Made by a program: the position numbers and the translations under genes | The notes under the pieces: model-generated | Told to the model about the DNA's origin: nothing | Databases searched by the model: none | The model's input: the letters and a program-made list of their open reading frames with translations, nothing else | Shown here: positions 57,471 through 64,000 of the stretch, in pieces | Layout: every line of letters begins with the position of its first letter | Position numbering within the stretch: position 1 is the stretch's first letter | NCBI GenBank assembly: GCA_019359035.1 | Contig: JAHHIC010000064.1 | Coordinates: 1-64,000, forward strand | Reading direction: 5' to 3' | Source: Scytonematopsis contorta HA4267-MV1 | GTDB lineage: Bacteria > Cyanobacteriota > Cyanobacteriia > Cyanobacteriales > Nostocaceae | Length of the DNA: 64,000 bases

Positions 57471-58376
57471 CTAAGCGGAAACAAATTGCCAGCGTTTTCG
57501 CCAATGGGAAGTAGGTTCTAAGGAAGATATTTCCTGCTCTTGCTGTCGTCGCTGGATTATTACATCAGCACTATCCTTTAACTCTGGGTCTCGGTAGGGT
57601 ATAGCAGCACGAGTTTGTAAATGCTCTTTTTCTGCTTGAGAAAGAGGGAGGATTACGGATGATTGTCCTCTTAAAGATGTGATTTCGCCATCTTCAGCAT
57701 TGCTATGAATGGCTATCGTACCAGGAGTTTTTCGTCCGACTGGTGAGGTGGAGCCAATCGCTAAGCCAGCATTTAAAAGTGCTGCACGCACTCCAGCAGC
57801 ACAGGAATAAGTAGTCAGTATGCCATCTAAGTGTAAACACAGAGTCAACTGTTTTATAAATTCGACTGACCACAGATGAGGACACTGAGGTGGTGAAAAA
57901 GGGTCGAGAAAAATTGCGTCAGCTTTAAAACCAGATGCGTAGACTGTTTGAATTGTTTTTCTTGCATCATCAATTAGTAACTTAGCATTGAGACGTTCTG
58001 TTTGTACGGAATAAGAATTTGCAAGTTTTGTTAAGATTTGAATATATTCATAATCCCAATCGCTAAATAAATTATGGGAAATAGCAGCTTGTGGTACTAA
58101 TGGATTAAGTTCCAGAGCGATAACTTCAACAAAACAATTTGGATTATTAGTCCAAATCGTTTGTAAAGCAGCAGCTGTGTTATATCCTAGTCCATAACAA
58201 ATATCTAAAATTTTTAAAACTCCTTTACTTGATTTAAAAGCTAGTTGAGAAGGTACACAAAATTTAAGAAAACTTTCTTGACGTGCTCCATAGTGACTAT
58301 GGAATAGCTCGTTAAACTCTTGAGAAAAAAAGGTAAAAGAGCCATCTGCGGTTGATTGTGGTGTAAAGTTTTCCAT
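57471..58376 (-). CDS. mnmD: MnmD-type tRNA wobble-uridine methyltransferase
   Basis: SAM-dependent methyltransferase of about 301 aa, equal to the N-terminal half of E. coli MnmC. It begins MENFTPQSTADGSFTFFSQEFNELFHSHYGARQESFLKF, and the SAM-binding segment is ILDICYGLGYNTAAAL. The product loop AIFLDPFSPPQCPHLWSVEFI is typical of the family, and GRKTPGTIA appears near the end. It finishes 5-methylaminomethyl-2-thiouridine at tRNA position 34. No FAD oxidase half. ATG 58376 is chosen; the frame extends upstream only through STRR repeat DNA. Confidence 0.9.
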   Translation of the reverse strand: MENFTPQSTADGSFTFFSQEFNELFHSHYGARQESFLKFCVPSQLAFKSSKGVLKILDICYGLGYNTAAALQTIWTNNPNCFVEVIALELNPLVPQAAISHNLFSDWDYEYIQILTKLANSYSVQTERLNAKLLIDDARKTIQTVYASGFKADAIFLDPFSPPQCPHLWSVEFIKQLTLCLHLDGILTTYSCAAGVRAALLNAGLAIGSTSPVGRKTPGTIAIHSNAEDGEITSLRGQSSVILPLSQAEKEHLQTRAAIPYRDPELKDSADVIIQRRQQEQEISSLEPTSHWRKRWQFVSA

Positions 58377-58383
58377 AAGTCCA

Positions 58384-58430
58384 CGCTTGACGGTTGACGG
58401 TTGACGATTAGCAGTTAGCAATTAGCAATA
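58384..58430. repeat. STRR heptamer array (TTGACGG and TTAGCAG/TTAGCAA)
   Basis: Seven-base words between the divergent mnmD and sulfurtransferase genes, so both promoters are shaped by or overlap the repeat. Confidence 0.8.
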
Positions 58431-59237
58431 ATGAAAGTAGTATCACAACTTTGGCTTTCGGAACATCTACAAAAATCAGAAGTAGTTATTGTAGATTGTC
58501 GCTTTTCTTTGGCTGACCCACAATTGGGAAAACAACAGTACGAAGCTGCTCATATTCCAGGAGCATATTATTTAGATTTAAATGAAGACCTATCGAGTTT
58601 TTTACAAAAGCATGGTGGTAGACACCCTTTACCCAATCCTCTAGAACTGGGGCAAAAATTATCAACAATGGGAGTAAATTTCCAAAAAACTCTAGTTGTC
58701 GCTTACGATGATTCCCGTTTAGCTTTTGCATCACGTTTATGGTGGTTATTACGATATTTTGGACACGAGCAAGTCGCAGTCTTGAATGGTGGATTTTCAC
58801 AATGGCAAAATGCTGGTTATCCTGTTACAAATATTATTCCCCAACCACAAACTGCTAATTTTTTGCCACAGGTCAAACAGGAAATGCTAGCGGATATTAC
58901 TTATGTGAGAACTCGCAAGGATACTTCCGGAGTTATATTAGTAGACTCCAGAGAAAATGAGCGTTATTTGGGCATAAAAGAACCCATCGATAAAATAGCT
59001 GGTCACATTGATGGTGCTATTAATTATCCTTGGCAAGAAGTTACAGATACCAGCGGTTATTTATTGTCAATATCAGAGCAGTGTCAGCGTTGGGAAAATA
59101 TAAAATCAGCAGAAGAAATTATAGTTTATTGTGGTTCTGGAGTTACTGCTTGTGTTAATTTATTGTCTTTGGAATTAGCTGGCATTCGTAACGCTAAACT
59201 TTATGCCGGTAGTTGGAGCGATTGGATTAGTTATTAG
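58431..59237 (+). CDS. Thiosulfate/3-mercaptopyruvate sulfurtransferase
   Basis: 268-aa protein with two rhodanese domains. The N-terminal inactive domain carries VIVDCRFSLADPQLGKQQYEAAHIPGAYYLDLN. The C-terminal domain has VDSRENERYLGIKEPID and the active-site loop IVYCGSGVTACVNLLSLE with Cys nucleophile (CGSGVT form, as in mercaptopyruvate enzymes). Which donor is used is not decidable by eye. It is divergent from mnmD and followed by an STRR array. Confidence 0.9.
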   Translation: MKVVSQLWLSEHLQKSEVVIVDCRFSLADPQLGKQQYEAAHIPGAYYLDLNEDLSSFLQKHGGRHPLPNPLELGQKLSTMGVNFQKTLVVAYDDSRLAFASRLWWLLRYFGHEQVAVLNGGFSQWQNAGYPVTNIIPQPQTANFLPQVKQEMLADITYVRTRKDTSGVILVDSRENERYLGIKEPIDKIAGHIDGAINYPWQEVTDTSGYLLSISEQCQRWENIKSAEEIIVYCGSGVTACVNLLSLELAGIRNAKLYAGSWSDWISY

Positions 59238-59334
59238 GGTGGGGAGTTGGGAGTGGGGAGTGGGGAGTGGGAAGTGGGGAGTGGGGAGTGGGGAGTGGGT
59301 AAGTTGACAGCCAACAGTTAACAGCCAACAATTG
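59238..59334. repeat. STRR arrays (GGGGAGT, then CCAACAG)
   Basis: About 9 GGGGAGT/GGGAAGT words (59238-59300) followed by CCAACAGTTAACAGCCAACA. It occupies all of the space between two convergent stop codons. Confidence 0.85.
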
Positions 59335-60720
59335 TTAAAATCTTCCAATATTCCAAACGTAGCTGAAACTAAAGAACCAACTATTAAAGTCAATATTTTT
59401 TTCTGTAGAATTACCTAAGCTTACACCTGCTTGTAAGTTAATAGTATTTAAGTCGTTTATTGCGTAGTTATAGTATCCGTATATTCTGTGAGATACGTCT
59501 TCTCTTGAACGTTGAGTAAATTCTGAAAAGCCAAATTGGTAACCAAGTCCGACTTGCATGAATTGTAGTAAGTCATAGTTTAAAGAAACCGATAAAGAAT
59601 TGATTAATCGATTACGACTATCTGGGTCTGCCAAACTCCAACGAAATTCGTAAAAACTATACAATGAGAGTTTTTTATTTAGAGAGTCTCGTCTTCCTAA
59701 AGAAAAACGTAATGAATGCTCGTTGAAAAAGCGTTGTCCCGATGTGAAGCCGAAAGTCTCGTCGTTTCTGGCGTAAAAAAGTTGTTGGTTGTTCCAGCCA
59801 ATCTCCGCAAACATTTGCTGGTTGAGCTGTTGGTAAATATTTAGTTGAAGCCCAAGTTGGTTGGAATTGAATCTTGATTGATTTACATAGCGAATTAAAT
59901 TACCTTCAATTCCTGCAGTTAAAAAAGTTTTGGAACCTAAAGATATGGGTTCAGCACCTAAGTTCAATCCTGTGTAAATTAAACCATCTTCTTTTGGATT
60001 TACCGCTGAGGAAAAGATGTTGTTTGTATTAAAATAGCTGACACGAGCTAGTAAATAACCTATGGGCTTACGGGTTGCGACAGGAGGTTGGGGTTGTACT
60101 GGGGGGGGAGGTAATTGTTGCTCTGGTGGTAGGGGTATTGGACGTAATACTAATACACCTAGTTCACCCTGGGTATTGGGTTGGGTGTTAGGTTCAGTAG
60201 AAAATTCTGCATTTTCCTGTAGTATTTGTCGAAGTTTTTCCAGCCTTTGTGTGAAATCTATCTCCACAGGTTTGAGCCTTTGCTCGATTGGTTCAGTTAG
60301 AGAAGGCGCTGGTAAATTATTTGGCTGAACTTCTAGCTGTGGAGGCTCTGCTGGTCTTTGTATATTGACTGGATTATTTTTAGGTGGTTCTGGCACCTGC
60401 ACTGGTGGCGCTGGGGCTGGTGGTGGTGCTGGGGGTGGGGCTGCTGCTGGCGGTGCTGATGTGGGAACTTGTGAAAATATTGGGGTAGAGAGGGAGAAAA
60501 TAGAGGTAACTGGATATAATTCTACTTTTTTTTGCTGTTCATCCTCTTTTTCTATTTGTCCCCAAGTCGCATCTGCAGCACCACTAATTAACTCGTCACT
60601 TTCACTTGGTTTTGGAATTGTGTCTGAAGCTAATACTTGCTCTGTGCCTATGCTCCAGCATACACCGAATGATACCAAGCAAATCGAAAACCATAGATAA
60701 GGGCGTAACTCAGAAAACAT
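59335..60720 (-). CDS. Exported Pro-rich protein with predicted outer-membrane beta-barrel
   Basis: About 461 aa from ATG 60720. A signal peptide (LRPYLWFSICLVSFGVCWSIG, ending AS near residue 33) is followed by a Pro/Ala-rich segment (about 85-130, runs of APPPAPPPAP), a further Pro/Gln-rich stretch, and a C-terminal region of about 230 residues with alternating hydrophobic and polar residues typical of beta-strands, ending in a Phe (YVWNIGRF). This fits an outer-membrane barrel with a periplasmic Pro-rich linker. Family not recognised. It is divergent from the FecR-domain gene with 397 bp between, so they may share a control region. Confidence 0.8.
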   Translation of the reverse strand: MFSELRPYLWFSICLVSFGVCWSIGTEQVLASDTIPKPSESDELISGAADATWGQIEKEDEQQKKVELYPVTSIFSLSTPIFSQVPTSAPPAAAPPPAPPPAPAPPVQVPEPPKNNPVNIQRPAEPPQLEVQPNNLPAPSLTEPIEQRLKPVEIDFTQRLEKLRQILQENAEFSTEPNTQPNTQGELGVLVLRPIPLPPEQQLPPPPVQPQPPVATRKPIGYLLARVSYFNTNNIFSSAVNPKEDGLIYTGLNLGAEPISLGSKTFLTAGIEGNLIRYVNQSRFNSNQLGLQLNIYQQLNQQMFAEIGWNNQQLFYARNDETFGFTSGQRFFNEHSLRFSLGRRDSLNKKLSLYSFYEFRWSLADPDSRNRLINSLSVSLNYDLLQFMQVGLGYQFGFSEFTQRSREDVSHRIYGYYNYAINDLNTINLQAGVSLGNSTEKNIDFNSWFFSFSYVWNIGRF

Positions 60721-61116
60721 TTTTAAAATTCTTTGCCTTACGTAAACCCGCAAGCTTTCCGGAAAGTCCCAGGCTGATGTTGTATATTTATCAGAAACTT
60801 TAACCACGGTACATAACGTCAATATTCAATCAAAACAACTATAACTACAAAAAATACAAGTAATACACCCTAATTATCAGCGTAGCATTTATCATTAAAA
60901 CATCTGATGAATCTGAAAAAACTCTTAAGTAAATTGTATCTACTGGTGAATTTTCAGATTTACTCTTTACAATGAATAAGAACATTACGTAAATTCACGT
61001 AAAATAGCTATTATAATATTTCAGAAGGACGCATTTACTTAATTTAATTATCAGAAATGTCTGAACCCGCATTCATCTACTTTGTTCCTGGTTAAGTGTT
61101 TTGAGGCTCAACAGTT
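60721..61116. other. Divergent promoter region, no gene
   Basis: 396 bp, AT-rich, between the barrel candidate and the FecR-domain gene. No RNA or supported frame. It is likely to contain both promoters. Confidence 0.5.
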
Positions 61117-63027
61117 ATGCTTCGCAAATTTTTACCGTTGTTGGTGATTGGTGTATGGGGGGTAATTGCGATTCCTCTGCCAAATAAAGCTGTAGCTACA
61201 GTTCCTTTGACGCGAGCTGTAGTTCAGAATCTTCGTAATTTGGTGCGACTGATGCCTCAAAATCAACCTTCGCGTCAAGCACGTAAAGCGGATTCAATGA
61301 CTCCGGGTGATGGATTGTCTACTGGTAGGTCTTCTTTAGCTGATTTACGTTTTAACGATGGCTCATTAGCGCGTATTGGTGAGCAAGCTGTTTTTCGCTT
61401 TGTACCAAGAACGCGAGAAATGAGGCTGACTAATGGAACTGTTTTATTGTTGATTCCTCCAGGACGTGGACAAACACGTTTACGGACACCAAATGCAGCC
61501 GCAGCTATTCGTGGTTCGGCCTTATTTGTACGTTATGACCCACAAACAGACATTACAGTTGTGGGAGCGCTGACTGATAGCAAAATTGAAGTTTCTAATA
61601 ATGATGCCTCTTCATCTCAGGTACTAAAAGCCGGTCAAATGGCTGTAATTATTAAAAATAAAATTCAGATATTTGAATTTGACCTGAGAATTTTTTATGA
61701 AACTAGCGAATTAGCATGGGATTTGGATTTGACCATGCGAAATGGCGAACCTAATTCAGACCCAGCAATTGCCAGTGTTCAATCTGAAACCACTGAAGCT
61801 GTGTCAAAGCAGGCTCCTGTTGCTGGAAAAGATGTAATTGCAAATCCTAATTTTGTTAAGCTTTCAACAGCTTCGCCAAGTCCGGCTAATAATACTAATA
61901 ATAATATCGATGTTACTGCCTATCCTGTGGACTCTCTGTTAGAGTCAGGAGAAATTGTATCTAATATAGATAAACCAAATAATACTAAAAATGGTACAGG
62001 GGTAGGGCAGCCTAGTACTGGAAATAATAACAACACAGGTGCTGGAAATAACTCACCAACACCAACAACACCACCCACAACAGTTACACCAACACCAACA
62101 CCGACAACACCACCCACAACAGTTACCCCAACACCAACACCGACAACACCACCCACAACAGTTACCCCAACACCAACACCGACAACACCACCCACAACAG
62201 TTACACCAACACCAACACCGACACCACCACCCACAACAGTTACACCAACACCGACACCACCACCCACAACAGTTACACCAACACCGACACCACCACCCAC
62301 AACAGTTACACCAACACCGACACCACCACCCACAACAGTTACACCAACACCGACACCACCACCCACAACAGTTACACCAACGCAGCCAACACCACCAACA
62401 CCAGTTACGCCAACGCAGCCAACAACACCAACACCAGTTACACCAACGCAGCCAACAACACCAACACCACCAATAACGGTGAACCCAACACCAACACCAG
62501 TTACACCGACCCATCCAACAACACCAACACCACCGATAACGGTGACTCCAACACCAACACCAGTTACACCAACGCAGCCAACAACACCAACACCAGTTAT
62601 ACCAACGCAGCCAACAACACCAACACCACCAATAACGGTGACCCCAACACCAACACCAGTTATACCGACCCATCCAACAACACCAACACCACCAATAACG
62701 GTGACCCCAACACCAACACCAGTTACACCGACGCAACCGACAATACCAACACCACCAATAACGGTTACCCCAACACCAACACCAGTTACACCGACGCAAC
62801 CGACAACACCAACACCACCAATAACAGTTACCCCAACAACACCAGTTATACCGACGCAGCCAACTATACCAACAACTCCGACACCATTACCTACAGTGAT
62901 ACCGATTCCAACATCACAACCAACTCCATTGCCTACGGTGACGCCTATTCCAACGGATTCAAAACCAGTAATTCCCCAGGAAACACCTCCTGTCACTCCC
63001 CCTACAACCAACCTGCCAAGCACTTAG
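61117..63027 (+). CDS. FecR-domain exported protein with long Pro/Thr repeat tract
   Basis: 636 aa. Signal peptide (MLRKFLPLLVIGVWGVIAIPLPNKAVA) and a FecR-like domain (about 55-195: MTPGDGLSTGRSSLADLRFNDGSLARIG, FRFVPRTREMRLTNGTVLLLIPPG, ATPNAAAAIRGSALFV). It is followed by a spacer of about 120 residues and then about 290 residues of Pro/Thr repeats (PTPTPTTPPTTVTPT and PTQPTTPTPPITVTPTPTPVTP). No transmembrane anchor is seen after the signal. In cyanobacteria such FecR proteins are secreted or envelope-associated, not iron-siderophore sensors by context. Function unknown. The repeats are DNA-repetitive, hence prone to length change. Confidence 0.85.
   Translation: MLRKFLPLLVIGVWGVIAIPLPNKAVATVPLTRAVVQNLRNLVRLMPQNQPSRQARKADSMTPGDGLSTGRSSLADLRFNDGSLARIGEQAVFRFVPRTREMRLTNGTVLLLIPPGRGQTRLRTPNAAAAIRGSALFVRYDPQTDITVVGALTDSKIEVSNNDASSSQVLKAGQMAVIIKNKIQIFEFDLRIFYETSELAWDLDLTMRNGEPNSDPAIASVQSETTEAVSKQAPVAGKDVIANPNFVKLSTASPSPANNTNNNIDVTAYPVDSLLESGEIVSNIDKPNNTKNGTGVGQPSTGNNNNTGAGNNSPTPTTPPTTVTPTPTPTTPPTTVTPTPTPTTPPTTVTPTPTPTTPPTTVTPTPTPTPPPTTVTPTPTPPPTTVTPTPTPPPTTVTPTPTPPPTTVTPTPTPPPTTVTPTQPTPPTPVTPTQPTTPTPVTPTQPTTPTPPITVNPTPTPVTPTHPTTPTPPITVTPTPTPVTPTQPTTPTPVIPTQPTTPTPPITVTPTPTPVIPTHPTTPTPPITVTPTPTPVTPTQPTIPTPPITVTPTPTPVTPTQPTTPTPPITVTPTTPVIPTQPTIPTTPTPLPTVIPIPTSQPTPLPTVTPIPTDSKPVIPQETPPVTPPTTNLPST
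62050..62850 (+). repeat. Pro/Thr coding repeat tract in the FecR-domain gene
   Basis: About 800 bp of iterated ACACCAACACCA-like DNA in two unit types: PTPTPTTPPTTVTPT (about 45 bp, 62056-62380, shortening to PTPPPTTVTPT units) and PTQPTTPTPPITVTPTPTPVTP (about 66 bp, 62380-62850). Confidence 0.9.
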
Positions 63028-63164
63028 CTTGAAAAATTAAAAGTGAGGTTTTTGAACCCATATCACAAAGAAAACCTCACACCCAACCGAAAACCTTCTA
63101 GAAATTAATTGGCACGTACACAAGAAACATAAATCAGTAAGCATAGTGAAATAAAAAATCGTAG

Positions 63165-63203
63165 CCCCCTCCCCGTGTACACGGTAGGTGTACGGAGAGG
63201 GGG
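63165..63203 (+). terminator. Strong GC hairpin between convergent genes
   Basis: CCCCCTCCCCGTGTACA, 7-nt loop, TGTACGGAGAGGGGG: a long stem with a 2-nt bulge, placed between the FecR-domain gene and the kinase gene. It lacks a long T-run but is a plausible two-way terminator. Confidence 0.55.
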
Positions 63204-63263
63204 TTGGGGGTGTGGTTTCATATAGCCATACATTAGGGTTTTATTGCTGTGGAATCACCTTCG

Positions 63264-64000
63264 TCAGCCTAAACCCCGATTAAAGACGGTATTAAGGGAA
63301 TTTCCTGAATTAGATGTATCCACCTCAGATACTATTGACCAAGGTGTGGTAGGAGTGTCAGAGTCTTCATGAAAGTCATTGTTAATCAATGCTGTATGTT
63401 GAGTTGATGAGGGGTCTTCCTTTCCGGAATTATCCAAATCCTCAAGAGCTTCTAGTGCTTGGGATGCGGATTGATAGCGATATTTCCAATCATCCAAAAC
63501 CATTTTGGTCAAAATCTCAGCAAGCATCGGGCTAACATTTGCTTTATGAGTCCATTTTAACTCAGAAGACGCATCTCTCTCTATTTCATGAGGTGCTATA
63601 CCTGTCAAGGCTTTTATACCTATCATCCCTACAGCATAAATGTCGCTACTGTATTGCGGACGACCTATACATTGTTCTGGTGGTGCGTAGCCTCTTGTTC
63701 CAATGCCTATTGTAAAGGCACTTTGGTCTGCATTTTCCATTATTTGTGTTGTCACTTGTTTGACAGCACCAAAGTCAATTAATACCAGTTTTTGGTCTGA
63801 GTGTCGTCTAATAATATTGCTGGGTTTGATATCCCGATGAATTACTCCGTGGTCATGAACAAATACTAAGGTTCGCAACAAGTCACGCAGAATTTTGATA
63901 ACAATACTTTCTGGCAAACGTTTTCCTGTTGATAGTTCCTGGCTTAATGGATGACCAAGTATATACTCTTGAATTAGATAAAATTCTTCGTCTTCTTCAA
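63264..64000 (-). CDS. Serine/threonine protein kinase (partial, 5' end beyond window)
   Basis: C-terminal part of a Hanks-type kinase; the frame runs off the window at 64000, so only the last about 245 residues are seen. Visible are the hinge and early C-lobe (EEDEEFYLIQEYILGHPLSQEL), the catalytic loop HRDIKPSNII with Asp, the DFG motif as LIDFGAVKQV, the activation segment IGTRGYAPPEQCIGRPQYSSDIYAVGMIG and the C-terminal lobe through SASQALEALED. A Ser/Thr/Asp-rich tail of about 60 residues follows without a membrane segment. This type is common in filamentous cyanobacteria. The ATP-binding lobe is not visible, so activity is likely but not proven. Confidence 0.9.
   Translation of the reverse strand, partial: EEDEEFYLIQEYILGHPLSQELSTGKRLPESIVIKILRDLLRTLVFVHDHGVIHRDIKPSNIIRRHSDQKLVLIDFGAVKQVTTQIMENADQSAFTIGIGTRGYAPPEQCIGRPQYSSDIYAVGMIGIKALTGIAPHEIERDASSELKWTHKANVSPMLAEILTKMVLDDWKYRYQSASQALEALEDLDNSGKEDPSSTQHTALINNDFHEDSDTPTTPWSIVSEVDTSNSGNSLNTVFNRGLG

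Noticed and set aside
61920-63023. Gly/Val-rich minus-strand frame opposite the FecR gene
   Set aside because: Mirror of the Pro/Thr repeat tract; low-complexity shadow.

Overview
The window is about 64 kb of chromosome from a filamentous, probably heterocyst-forming cyanobacterium (Nostocales). The evidence is an allophycocyanin alpha-B gene (apcD), cyanobacteria-only protein pairs (DUF3038/DUF4335), a CyaC-type multidomain adenylate cyclase, a CIRCE-controlled groES-groEL operon, a cyanobacterial Pho box before pstSCAB, and many short tandem heptamer (STRR) arrays of the kind known from Calothrix and Anabaena. The DNA is AT-rich. I noticed only three HIP1 octamers (GCGATCGC), which is few for this order. 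I cannot name the species.

Layout. 0-3 kb: groEL and groES (minus strand) with CIRCE, then a small hypothetical gene. 3.6-12.3 kb: a LuxR-type response regulator, a cytochrome P450, an M28 peptidase, asnS, small conserved proteins, an RsbW-like ATPase and rlmD. 12.4-20 kb: apcD, purL-purF, a striking 14-bp tandem array, an orphan peptide-transporter permease and apt. 20-27.6 kb: the DUF3038/DUF4335 pair, an FHA-PBP fusion, a Pro/Thr-rich exported protein with 51-bp repeats, lspA and bioY. 28-32.2 kb: pstS-pstC-pstA-pstB. 32.5-34.6 kb: a small mobile island with a structured-RNA candidate (possible group II intron relic), a tyrosine recombinase, a strong terminator and tRNA-Gly(UCC). 34.9-45 kb: cyaC, a GNAT acetyltransferase, a conserved hypothetical gene behind a long AT-rich gap, hisC, a YqiA-like esterase and glutathione reductase. 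45.4-47.3 kb: an apparently intact IS607-family element (serine recombinase TnpA plus TnpB). 47.5-64 kb: a repeat-bearing membrane protein, pyrD, a large GAF sensor, a tiny DUF2256 protein, isoaspartyl peptidase, glmU, an HD-GYP response regulator, mnmD, a sulfurtransferase, a secreted beta-barrel candidate divergent from a FecR-domain protein with a long Pro/Thr tract, and a Ser/Thr kinase cut by the window end.

Most genes are housekeeping: purine, pyrimidine, histidine and cell-wall precursor synthesis, tRNA and rRNA modification, and phosphate uptake. They are interleaved with signalling proteins (REC, GAF, cyclase, HD-GYP, STPK). The least explained features are repeats. STRR arrays reach into the 3' ends of two unrelated coding regions, a palindrome has been amplified into a 13-copy array, and IS607 carries about 9-bp-phased ATGTC motifs at both ends. 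I found no CRISPR array and no clear, wholly new multi-gene system. The best leads are the RNA/integrase/tRNA island, the IS607 ends and the repeat biology.
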